From: Armatimonadota bacterium
GTDB lineage: Bacteria; Armatimonadota; Hebobacteria; Hebobacterales; WVXJ01
DNA length: 7,632 bases
Direction: 5' to 3'
Assembly (NCBI GenBank): GCA_011773575.1
Contig: WVXJ01000076.1
Location: forward strand, 47,479 to 55,110
Shown here: positions 1-6,813 of the stretch, piece after piece
Layout: each line of letters begins with the position of its first letter
How positions within the stretch are numbered: the stretch's first letter is position 1
The notes under the pieces: generated by a model
Databases searched by the model: none
What the model was told of the DNA's origin: nothing
What the model saw: only the letters and a program-made list of their open reading frames with translations
Program-made: the position numbers and the translations under genes

Positions 1-12
1 GGACATTTTCAT
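1..12 (-). CDS. Start of a further downstream gene, cut by the left edge
   Basis: Read on the minus strand, the bases after the stop of the preceding gene contain an AAGGGGG ribosome binding site (14-20). Two in-frame ATG codons follow at 12-10 and 6-4. The second has the better spacing from the binding site (7 nt), so translation may start Met-Ser. The stop-to-start distance is only about 15-21 nt, which fits a further gene co-transcribed with the acyl-CoA synthetase and the DRTGG protein. Only a few codons lie in the window, so no product can be named. Confidence 0.35.
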
Positions 13-13
13 T

Positions 14-20
14 CCCCCTT
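14..20 (-). promoter_or_regulatory. Ribosome binding site for the gene at the left edge
   Basis: The minus strand reads AAGGGGG here. It is 7 nt upstream of an ATG at 6-4 and only 1 nt upstream of the ATG at 12-10, so the spacing favours the inner ATG as the true start. Confidence 0.4.
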
Positions 21-27
21 GCTGAAT

Positions 28-1110
28 CTATCCTGGCCCTACTTCTTTGCCTCTCAGCGCCGCGTCGAAGCGTTTGAAGTCCAGATGTTCTTTCGCCAAC
101 TCCATGACGCGCTGAATCTTCTTCGGCTCCCGCACCCGCAACTTCCCGAGGACACGCTCGATACGCGCCACCGCGCTCAAGGTATCTTCGCGGGTGAGCA
201 ATACCGGCACACCGGCCTCTTCCGCGCGAGTCAAGATGCGCGGATGTGGCTGAAGGTCACCAGTCAGGATCAGACATCGGGTGGGGGTTTCCAGCGCGGC
301 GAGTTGGATATCGGAGCGGTCTCCGCCGGTGACGACGGCCTTGTTGGGAATGCGGCGGAAGTAGCGCAGGGCGCTTTCCGCGCTCATCGCCCCGACACTG
401 AAATGCTCCACAAGTTCATCCATTCCGGTTTCGCAACAGAGGACGCGGGCGCCGACCTCCTCCGCCAGTTCCCGCACACTTATGGAACTGAGAATCTGGT
501 CACGGGGGAGTATCCCGAATACAGGCATTCCCTGTTTCTCGAAGAAAGGCGCTATTTCGTTTTTCACCATATCTTGCTCGTTGCGCGGTACGCTGTTGAT
601 CACTATTCCCAGTATGCGGTCGCCCAGCGCCATCCTCGCAGCGAGCATCATATCGGTGGAGTGGTCATCAACATACTTGCCGATCACGATTGCCTTCGCC
701 TTCAAGCGATCCACCAGCGAGACGGGATTCAACCCGATTGTGAAAGCGGTGCAACAGACCGATCCGAGGCCGCCTACGATAAGCAAGTCCTTATCCTGCG
801 AGACCGCTGGAAAGGCCTGGTCAATCGCTTTCATGAAATCGGGCGGCCTACCGGCGAATACTTCACGCAGCATCTCTGAAGTAAGCTGGACCGGGCAGAT
901 GGCGTCGAGGGGTTCGCTGAGGTTCAATGATTGGGCGATGAAAGCGGCATCCTCATCAGTTGTCACGCCATCGACCTTGGTGGGCATGGAGCCGATGGGT
1001 TTGAAATAGCCGACTTTCAGTCCCATCTCCTGGTAGAGGCGGCCGAACATAAGGGCGACCAGACTCTTTCCGGCATACGGCTCACTGGAGCAGATGTAGA
1101 GCACAACCAT
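28..1110 (-). CDS. Phosphotransacetylase-like regulator: BioD-like P-loop + DRTGG domain
   Basis: This 360-residue soluble protein resembles the N-terminal, non-catalytic part of long phosphotransacetylases (COG0857; AAA_26 then DRTGG). Residues 1-205 form a dethiobiotin-synthetase-like P-loop fold, with SSEPYAGKS (8-16) as the Walker A-like loop, GYFKPIG (34-40), and an IVGGLGS segment (111-117) where the family has a Walker B-like strand. A DRTGG domain covers about 212-320; its signature is TGGDRSDIQLAAL (261-273) followed by CLILTGDLQP (279-288). The catalytic phosphate acetyl/butyryltransferase domain is absent, so it is unlikely to make acetyl phosphate. I chose the ATG at 1108-1110 over an upstream in-frame start at 1149 because a strong ribosome binding site precedes it and the P-loop strand begins immediately (MVVLYICSSE). 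It follows the ADP-forming acyl-CoA synthetase by 63 nt. A regulatory or nucleotide-sensing role in acyl-CoA/acetate metabolism is inference; the true function of such stand-alone proteins is not established to my knowledge. Confidence 0.9.
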   Translation of the reverse strand: MVVLYICSSEPYAGKSLVALMFGRLYQEMGLKVGYFKPIGSMPTKVDGVTTDEDAAFIAQSLNLSEPLDAICPVQLTSEMLREVFAGRPPDFMKAIDQAFPAVSQDKDLLIVGGLGSVCCTAFTIGLNPVSLVDRLKAKAIVIGKYVDDHSTDMMLAARMALGDRILGIVINSVPRNEQDMVKNEIAPFFEKQGMPVFGILPRDQILSSISVRELAEEVGARVLCCETGMDELVEHFSVGAMSAESALRYFRRIPNKAVVTGGDRSDIQLAALETPTRCLILTGDLQPHPRILTRAEEAGVPVLLTREDTLSAVARIERVLGKLRVREPKKIQRVMELAKEHLDFKRFDAALRGKEVGPG

Positions 1111-1115
1111 CTCAG

Positions 1116-1126
1116 TTCCTTTCCTT
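1116..1126 (-). promoter_or_regulatory. Ribosome binding site that fixes the start of the DRTGG protein
   Basis: The minus strand reads AAGGAAAGGAA, two overlapping Shine-Dalgarno cores. The downstream core AAAGGA (1117-1122) ends 6 nt before the ATG at 1110. The longer reading frame starting at 1149 has no comparable site, so the start at 1110 is preferred. Confidence 0.7.
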
Positions 1127-1173
1127 GCTGTTTTACACGCGGTCCACAAAGCCGGCCGCGTCAGGCACTCGTG

Positions 1174-3288
1174 CTAAGTAGCAAAGCCACTTCGCAGAGT
1201 AGCAATGGTTATCCGCGCATCGATCGCCACCGCGCCTGTGCCGGGTTCGCCGACTTTGAGCGGGTTTATATCCATCTCCACGATCTCCGGAAAATCGCTA
1301 ACGAGTTGGGAGAGTCGCAGCAGAGCCTCTTCTATGGCATTTATGTCAGCGGGGCGCTCACCTCTGACTCCCGCCAACAGTGGATAGGCTCGAATCTCCC
1401 CTATCATCTCTCTCGCCTCCCGCTTGCCGAATGGGGCAACACGGAACACTACATCTTTCAGGACCTCAACATAGATGCCGCCCAACCCGAACATGATAAG
1501 CGGCCCGAACTGCGGATCCCGGCTCATCCCCAGTATTACTTCTTTGCCCTGGGTCACCATTTCCTGCACGGAGGCGCCCCGGATGTCGGCCTCCGGCATG
1601 AAGCGGCGGGCGCGCATGATCATCAGTTCATAGGCGTCAATCGCCTGGTTCCGGCTGTTTATGCCCAGGCGCACACCGCCGATATCTGATTTGTGGATGA
1701 TATCGGGTGAGGCAATCTTCATCACCACAGGGAAGCCCAGTTGGGCGGCGAGGTCGGCGGCCTCCTCAGGGCTGCGGGCAAGTCCACCCTTCGGCACTCT
1801 GAAACCATAGGCGCTGATGATATCACGCGCCTCGAGTTCACCGAGATTGACGCGGTCTTCCGCCCGCGCCCGGTCGAGTATCTCCTTCACTTGCTCCCGA
1901 TTCACCCCAAAGGTGGGGACCTCGTCTTTCGGTTTCTCCTGCCACTCCTTGTATTCGGCCATGGCGGCGAGGGCCCCAACCGCGCGTTCCGGAAAGGCAT
2001 AGCAAGGGACTTCCGTTTCTCTGAGCACTTGCGCGCCTTTCACCATTTCCTGTCCGCCCATGAGACAGCCGATGATGGGAATACCATTTTGGGAAGCCAC
2101 CCGTGCAATGACATTGGCGGTCTCCTCGATCCGGGTCATCGCCTGTGGCGCGGTAATCATGATGAGGTTGTGCACATTGGGATCATCAATCAAAGTCTTG
2201 GCGGCGAATTCATAGCGTTCGGGAGAAGCATCTCCCAGAACATCCACAGGATTGTAGAAATTAGAGGCGGGCGGCAATTCCGCGCGGAGCCGGTCAATGG
2301 TCCCTTTGTCCAGGGAAGTCATATTCAGGCCCATCCGTTCCGCGGCATCGGTGGCCATGATTCCCGGGCCTCCGGCATTGGTGATAAGCGCCACATTGCG
2401 GCTTTGAGGCTGTGGAAGCGCGGCGAAGGCCACCGCGTAATCATAAAGTTGTTCGAGAGAAGATACCCGAATTACTCCCGACTGACGAAATGCGGCATCA
2501 TAGGCCTGCTCGGAGCCGGCGAGACTGCCGGTGTGGGATGAGACCGCCCGCGCGCCGGCAGAAGTGCTGCCCGATTTCACTACCACCAGGGGTTTGCGGC
2601 GGGTGAGCTCGCGCGCTACGGCCATGAACTCGGGGCCCTTTTCAACCCCCTCCAGATAGGCGAGCACAACTTTGGTATCATCGTCTTCAGCGAGGGCGCG
2701 GAGAAGGTCGGTGAGACCGACATCGGCGGCATTGCCGAAACTGACGAACTTGCTGAATCCTAATCCTTCGCCGAGGGCCCAGTCGAGAATAGCGGTGGCG
2801 AGGGCGCCGGATTGAGATATCAGCGCGACTCGTCCCGCCCGCGGCATTCCCGCGGCAAAGGAGCCGTTCAGCCCGATGGCGGGAACCACTATTCCAAGAC
2901 AGTTGGGGCCGATCATGCGGGTATTGTTTTTCGCTGCGATCTCGGCGACCCGTCGCTCCAGTTTTGCGCCTTCGGGGCCGGTCTCTTTGAAACCCGCGGA
3001 GATGATGATGGTCGAGTCTATGCCGACCTTGCCGCATTCCTCCATCACCGCGGGAACGATCTTGGCGGGTACGGCGATGATCGCCAAATCAATCGGCTTG
3101 CCTACTGCGGAGAGGCTGGTATAGAGCGGCTGGCCGAGTAATTCATCTCCTTTGGGGTTGATCCCATATATCTCACCATTGAAACCTGCGGAAATCATGT
3201 TGCGAAATATGCTGTGGCCGACACTTCCCTCCTGGCGGGAAGCGCCAACTATGGCTACGGACTTTGGTTTGAAGAAATGATCCAACAT
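1174..3288 (-). CDS. ADP-forming acetate/acyl-CoA ligase, fused alpha-beta subunits
   Basis: This 704-residue cytosolic enzyme belongs to the NDP-forming acyl-CoA synthetase family, which interconverts acyl-CoA + ADP + Pi with acid + CoA + ATP. Domain order: CoA-binding Rossmann domain (about 1-125, with VAIVGAS at 11-17 and GPNCLG at 127-132), succinyl-CoA-ligase-like domain (about 145-285) with the phosphorylatable His252 in SSHTGSLAG and Glu213 in YLEGVE, a third ligase domain (about 295-450), then an ATP-grasp domain (about 480-704) with the second conserved His532 in IIHKSDIGG and the metal-binding EMDINPL (671-677). All expected catalytic residues are present and the length matches single-chain fusions of this family. 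A GGAG ribosome binding site (3294-3297) lies 5 nt before the ATG. Acetate is the commonest substrate, but sequence alone does not separate acetate from propionate, branched or aryl acids. In fermenters the enzyme makes ATP from acyl-CoA; the reverse direction would activate acids. Confidence 0.95.
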   Translation of the reverse strand: MLDHFFKPKSVAIVGASRQEGSVGHSIFRNMISAGFNGEIYGINPKGDELLGQPLYTSLSAVGKPIDLAIIAVPAKIVPAVMEECGKVGIDSTIIISAGFKETGPEGAKLERRVAEIAAKNNTRMIGPNCLGIVVPAIGLNGSFAAGMPRAGRVALISQSGALATAILDWALGEGLGFSKFVSFGNAADVGLTDLLRALAEDDDTKVVLAYLEGVEKGPEFMAVARELTRRKPLVVVKSGSTSAGARAVSSHTGSLAGSEQAYDAAFRQSGVIRVSSLEQLYDYAVAFAALPQPQSRNVALITNAGGPGIMATDAAERMGLNMTSLDKGTIDRLRAELPPASNFYNPVDVLGDASPERYEFAAKTLIDDPNVHNLIMITAPQAMTRIEETANVIARVASQNGIPIIGCLMGGQEMVKGAQVLRETEVPCYAFPERAVGALAAMAEYKEWQEKPKDEVPTFGVNREQVKEILDRARAEDRVNLGELEARDIISAYGFRVPKGGLARSPEEAADLAAQLGFPVVMKIASPDIIHKSDIGGVRLGINSRNQAIDAYELMIMRARRFMPEADIRGASVQEMVTQGKEVILGMSRDPQFGPLIMFGLGGIYVEVLKDVVFRVAPFGKREAREMIGEIRAYPLLAGVRGERPADINAIEEALLRLSQLVSDFPEIVEMDINPLKVGEPGTGAVAIDARITIATLRSGFAT

Positions 3289-3312
3289 TCTTGCTCCATC
3301 TATCTTTAGCCC

Positions 3313-3332
3313 GCCAAGCCGAGGGCTTTGGC
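3313..3332 (-). other. Small hairpin in the leader of the acyl-CoA synthetase gene
   Basis: GCCAAGCC (3313-3320) and GGCTTTGGC (3324-3332) form an 8-bp stem with one bulged base and a 3-nt loop, about 24 nt upstream of the synthetase start. No run of U follows it on the minus strand, so it is not an intrinsic terminator for comEA. It could be a leader structure or mRNA-stability element, or be chance in GC-rich DNA. I see no convincing promoter in the 183-nt gap it lies in (3289-3471). Confidence 0.3.
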
Positions 3333-3471
3333 CGGCCGATTTTCCAATACTTGACTTCGCCCTGCTCCACGGTTTTCCTCTGGCGATAAGCCAAGCGAAA
3401 TGTCGCTCGAGTATAGGGAGTAGTGAATTTGGACAGGGGAAGAACGAAGGAGCATGAAGTGCGCGTTCTCT

Positions 3472-4128
3472 TCAGAGCCTCACATACTCTCGCAGATCGG
3501 CGTACTTTTTGGGTCCGATACCGGGGACTTCGAGGAGTTGTTCTTTCGCCTCAAAGCCTTTGCCGTTTTCGACCCGCAAGCGCTCGCGATATTGGATGAT
3601 TCGCTCCGCCAAAACAGGGCCGATGCCGGGGAGTTGTGCCAGTTGCTCGGGGCCGGCGGAGTTGAGTTGAATCGGCTCTTTCGGCGGGGCCTTGGTGGTT
3701 ATAACTCGCTGTGAAACGAGATCTTGAGATGCTGAAGTCTGTCTCTCAATACTCGGCGCGGCCTGGGGCGCTAGAGCACTCGCTTGCTCGGTGGGAACCT
3801 CGACCTTTTGACCGTCTCGGAGCACTTCGGCGAGATTGAGCGCGCCCAAATCAGCCTCCGGGGAGGCGCCGCCGGCCTCTTCGATGGCCTCATGCACTCT
3901 TGAGCCTCGCGTCAGGTGATAGACACCGGGGTTTGCCACCGCGCCGCTCACATGAACCAGCATGGTGGCGGCCCGGCGGGACTCCGCAGGCACATCAACG
4001 AAAAACGGCTCACCGGAATCCATCGCCGCCAACTGCCCGCGGCCATATAACAGTACTCCCACACCAGCCGCCAAGGCCAGCAGGAGGACTATAAACGCCA
4101 CCTTTTCCCAGCGAGAGAAGTAAACCAT
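3472..4128 (-). CDS. comEA: Competence protein ComEA (SLBB + double helix-hairpin-helix)
   Basis: This 218-residue protein is the membrane-anchored dsDNA receptor that delivers incoming DNA to the ComEC channel in natural transformation. One N-terminal transmembrane helix (about 9-28, rich in V/L/A/G) follows a short charged start, giving a type II anchor with the bulk outside the membrane. Residues about 55-113 form an SLBB domain (VHVSGAVANPGVY at 58-70, then the ALNLAEVLRDGQKVEVP segment). A Gln/Ala/Ser-rich linker (114-152) leads to tandem helix-hairpin-helix motifs with LPGIGP (166-171) and VPGIGP (201-206), the DNA-backbone-binding turns. The chain ends right after the second motif, as is usual. 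An AGGTGG ribosome binding site (4132-4137) is rather close to the ATG. No comEC or pilus gene lies in the window, so competence itself is inferred from this one component. It is separated from leuS by a palindrome-rich spacer. Confidence 0.93.
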   Translation of the reverse strand: MVYFSRWEKVAFIVLLLALAAGVGVLLYGRGQLAAMDSGEPFFVDVPAESRRAATMLVHVSGAVANPGVYHLTRGSRVHEAIEEAGGASPEADLGALNLAEVLRDGQKVEVPTEQASALAPQAAPSIERQTSASQDLVSQRVITTKAPPKEPIQLNSAGPEQLAQLPGIGPVLAERIIQYRERLRVENGKGFEAKEQLLEVPGIGPKKYADLREYVRL

Positions 4129-4159
4129 AGCCCACCTATGGACAAGACCTGAAAACTTA

Positions 4160-4190
4160 CTGGGGGACGAGCCAGCGGTTCGTCCCCCAG
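4160..4190 (-). terminator. Strong hairpin downstream of leuS, possible terminator or attenuator
   Basis: CTGGGGGACGA (4160-4170) pairs perfectly with TCGTCCCCCAG (4180-4190). The stem extends three more pairs (one G-U) to a 3-nt loop at 4174-4176, giving 14 bp in all. On the minus strand it is followed after 4 nt by TTTT, a weak U-tract, so it could terminate or attenuate transcription between leuS and comEA. It may instead be one arm of the larger palindromic element that overlaps it. Confidence 0.45.
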
Positions 4191-4271
4191 ACCCCCTCGC
4201 CCGCTTTTATTGGCTTCTCTTTTTCGCCACGGTGGCGAAAAAAGGAAAACCGGGAGGGGAGTCTGAGGGGG
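4184..4271. repeat. Long imperfect palindrome between leuS and comEA
   Basis: The outer arms are 4184-4203 (CCCCCAGACCCCC followed by TCGCCCG) and 4251-4271 (CGGGAGGGGAGTCTGAGGGGG). They are complementary over roughly 17 bp with small bulges. The inner part closes with a perfect 10-bp stem, TTTTTCGCCA (4220-4229) with TGGCGAAAAA (4233-4242), around a CGG loop. The structure resembles REP-, BIME- or MITE-type intergenic palindromes, but copy number elsewhere in the genome cannot be seen here. It shares CCCCCAG (4184-4190) with the upstream hairpin, so the two folds exclude each other. Confidence 0.6.
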
Positions 4272-4281
4272 AAACCGGCGG

Positions 4282-4297
4282 CTTCCACCTCAGGAAG
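4282..4297 (-). other. Short hairpin just after the leuS stop codon
   Basis: CTTCC (4282-4286) and GGAAG (4293-4297) form a 5-bp stem with a 6-nt loop, 17 nt after the leuS stop on the minus strand. No U-tract follows. It is weak and listed for completeness of the 186-nt leuS-comEA gap. Confidence 0.2.
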
Positions 4298-4314
4298 TTC
4301 TCGGTTTAATGTTC

Positions 4315-6813
4315 TCACACCACGATATTGACGAGTTTATCGCGGACAACGATTGTCTGTTTTACGGCTCGGCCTTTGAGGTGAGTTTGTATTTTCGGTG
4401 AGTTGTGGGCGATTTCTTCAAGTTTCTCCTGGGGCAGGCCTGCTTCCACGCTGATGCGGTCTCTGACCTTACCGTTTATCTGAATGACGAGGGTGATCGT
4501 CTCCTCTTTAGCGATGGCTTCATCCCAGGTGGGCCAGGAGACGAAGCAAAGTTCATCTTTCTCGCCAAGTTTCTCCCAGAGTTCCGCGGCCATATGGGGC
4601 GCGAAGGGTGAGAGCAATTTCACCAGGTTTTCACAGGCTTCGGAGAGCACGAGCAGATCGGCCGGCTCTTTGCTTTCTTCCTGGAGTTCCCGCATCTGCG
4701 CCACCAGTTCCATGAGGGCACTGATGGCGGTATGGAAATGGAATCTCTCCAAATCCGCGGTTACCCGCTTGATAGTCTGATGAGTCTTGCGGCGCAAGAT
4801 TTGGCCGGCCTCAGTGACGGTTGCCGCGGCTATCTTCTCACTCCATTTGGGGTCATAGTGTTCCAGGTGAGTAGTGACGACTCTCCACAGTCTCCCCAAG
4901 AAGCGATATATGCCTTCCACTCCGGCGTCCCGCCATTCGGCGTCCTGTTCCGGGGGTCCCATGAAGAGGATGAAACATCTGGCGCTGTCCGCGCCATAAG
5001 TGTCACACATCTCATCCACGCCCACGACATTGCCGCGGGATTTGCTCATTTTGGCCCCGTCTTTGTAGATCATTCCCTGGGTGAAGAGCCGCCGGAAGGG
5101 TTCCGGGAAACCGACCAGCCCCAGGTCTTGCATGACCTTGCAATAGAAACGGGAGTAAAGCAAGTGCAGCACGGCATGTTCGATACCGCCGATGTACTGG
5201 TCAACCGGCAGCCAGGAATCCACCGCCTCCCGCTCGAAAATCTTGTCCGCTTTGGGGCTGGCGAAACGCAGGTAATACCAGGAGGAATAAGTCCAGGTAG
5301 CGAGAGTGTCGGTATCTCTGCGGGCGGGACCGCCGCATTTCGGACAGGTAGTATTGATGAATTCGGGCATTTGCTCCAACACGGAACCGCCCTTGCCGGT
5401 GAAGGGCGCGTCCTCGGGAAGGATGACGGGGAGTTGATCTTCCGGCACGCCCACAGTCCCGCATTTCTTGCAATAGATGATCGGCACCGGCGCGCCCCAA
5501 TAGCGCTGGCGGCTGACCAGCCAGTCTCGCAGCCTCCAGTTGACTTTCCTGCGGCCGATACCCGATTCTTCCATCCACTCGGCGATCTTGACTTTGGCTT
5601 CCTCATTTCCAAGCCCGTCAAAGACCCCTGAGTTAACCTGGACACCGGAGTCAATATAGGCCTCGGTCATAGTCTGCGGGTCTAGGTTCTCGCCTTCCGG
5701 CTGGATGACAACACGAATGGGCAGGTTGTTGGCTTTGGCGAACTCGAAGTCTCGCTGGTCATGGGCGGGAACTGCCATGATGGCTCCGGTGCCATATTGG
5801 GGAAGCACATAATCCCCCACCCACACCGGAACCTTCTCCTCGTTGGCGGGGTTTATGGCATAGGCTCCTGTAAAGACACCTTCTCTCACCTCTTCGGAGA
5901 TGCGCTCCAGTTCGCTCTTGCGGCTGACCTTCTCGAGATAGGCGCGGACAGAGGCTTCTTCCGGCCGGCCTTTAATCAACTTCTCCACCAGCGGATGTTC
6001 AGGGGCCAGTACCATATAGGTGATTCCCCAGGTTGTATCTACACGAGTAGTGAAGACGGCGATGTCACCATCTCCCTCCGCCAGGGGCATATTGAACTCC
6101 ACGCCTTCACTGCGGCCCAGCCATTCAGCCTGCATGGTTCTTACGCGTTCGGGCCACTCCTCCAGCAAATCAAGTTCCTGCAGCAGGCGATCCGCGTAAG
6201 CCGTTATGCGGTAAAACCACTGCTCCAAATCCTTGCGATCAGCCTCACCGTCACAGCGCCAGCACTTCCCGCCGACTATCTCTTCATCGGCGAGGACTAT
6301 TTCGCATTTCGGACACCAATTCACCGGCGCTTTCTTCTTGTAGGCGATGCCTTCTTTGAGCAACTGCAGGAAGAACCACTGGTCCCAGCGGTAATATTCC
6401 GGCAGACAGGTATTAAGTTCTCTGCTCCAATCATAAGAGATGCCCAGCCGGCGGAACTGGATCTTCATGCGGTCAATACATTCATAGGTCCAGGCGGCGG
6501 GATGGGTCTTGCGTTCAATGGCGGCCTGTTCCGCGGGCTGACCGAAAGAATCGAAACCCATGGGGTGAAGGACATTCTCTCCCTTCATCACATGCCAGCG
6601 GGCGATAACATCCCCCAGGATGTAATTGCGCATGTGCCCCATGTGTAATTCTCCGGAGGGGTAGGGATACATGCAGAGACAGTAGAATCTTTGCCGGTCA
6701 GCATCAGTGCGAGTGTGAAAGACGCCGTTCTCCTCCCAGTGCTGCTGCCACTTCTTTTCTATCTGTGCAAAAGGCGTGAGTGTCTTTTGCGTGGAGGAAC
6801 CATTTTCTCTCAT
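4315..6813 (-). CDS. leuS: Leucyl-tRNA synthetase (bacterial type)
   Basis: This complete 832-residue class I aminoacyl-tRNA synthetase charges tRNA-Leu with leucine in the cytosol. The HIGH signature is HMGH (57-60) within YPSGELHMGHMRNY, and the KMSKS loop is KMSKS (588-592). The CP1 editing domain that hydrolyses mischarged tRNA is intact: the threonine-rich FTTRVDTTWG (254-263) and GTGAIMAVPAHDQRDFEF (341-358), where Asp355 matches the conserved editing Asp. A zinc-type cluster CPKC (167-170) / CWRC (184-187) and a second one CKKC (448-451) / CPKC (490-493) are present. The C-terminal domain carries VIQINGKVRDR (776-786), as usual. The length is slightly below that of the E. coli enzyme but within the bacterial range. 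The ATG overlaps the stop of the upstream membrane-protein gene (ATGA), with an AGAGG ribosome binding site (6822-6826) 8 nt away inside that gene. No T-box or other leader is possible at this position, since the upstream sequence is coding. Confidence 0.98.
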   Translation of the reverse strand: MRENGSSTQKTLTPFAQIEKKWQQHWEENGVFHTRTDADRQRFYCLCMYPYPSGELHMGHMRNYILGDVIARWHVMKGENVLHPMGFDSFGQPAEQAAIERKTHPAAWTYECIDRMKIQFRRLGISYDWSRELNTCLPEYYRWDQWFFLQLLKEGIAYKKKAPVNWCPKCEIVLADEEIVGGKCWRCDGEADRKDLEQWFYRITAYADRLLQELDLLEEWPERVRTMQAEWLGRSEGVEFNMPLAEGDGDIAVFTTRVDTTWGITYMVLAPEHPLVEKLIKGRPEEASVRAYLEKVSRKSELERISEEVREGVFTGAYAINPANEEKVPVWVGDYVLPQYGTGAIMAVPAHDQRDFEFAKANNLPIRVVIQPEGENLDPQTMTEAYIDSGVQVNSGVFDGLGNEEAKVKIAEWMEESGIGRRKVNWRLRDWLVSRQRYWGAPVPIIYCKKCGTVGVPEDQLPVILPEDAPFTGKGGSVLEQMPEFINTTCPKCGGPARRDTDTLATWTYSSWYYLRFASPKADKIFEREAVDSWLPVDQYIGGIEHAVLHLLYSRFYCKVMQDLGLVGFPEPFRRLFTQGMIYKDGAKMSKSRGNVVGVDEMCDTYGADSARCFILFMGPPEQDAEWRDAGVEGIYRFLGRLWRVVTTHLEHYDPKWSEKIAAATVTEAGQILRRKTHQTIKRVTADLERFHFHTAISALMELVAQMRELQEESKEPADLLVLSEACENLVKLLSPFAPHMAAELWEKLGEKDELCFVSWPTWDEAIAKEETITLVIQINGKVRDRISVEAGLPQEKLEEIAHNSPKIQTHLKGRAVKQTIVVRDKLVNIVV

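Noticed and set aside
19..879. Plus-strand open frame of 286 codons
   Set aside because: It lies wholly antisense to the DRTGG protein, has a low-complexity His/Arg-rich composition typical of shadow frames, and resembles no known family.
1136..1161. Hairpin ACGCGG/CCGCGT in the gap between the synthetase and DRTGG genes
   Set aside because: A 6-bp stem with a 13-nt loop and no U-tract; too weak to call a terminator or processing site.
1741..2541. Plus-strand open frame of 266 codons
   Set aside because: Antisense to the acyl-CoA synthetase; no recognisable motifs and no supporting ribosome binding site.
3173..3394. Small minus-strand frame spanning the synthetase start
   Set aside because: It overlaps the true start of the synthetase in another frame, is rich in Arg/Lys/Trp and shows no domain. 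The 183-nt gap appears non-coding.
3410..3438. Possible promoter for the acyl-CoA synthetase (TATACT at 3410-3415 on the minus strand)
   Set aside because: The -10-like hexamer is good, but no reasonable -35 element is found 15-19 nt upstream (CCCTGT or similar), so it cannot be supported from sequence alone.
4732..6648. Two long plus-strand open frames (about 299 and 295 codons)
   Set aside because: Both are fully antisense to leuS, whose motifs are unmistakable. They arise from codon bias in GC-rich DNA.
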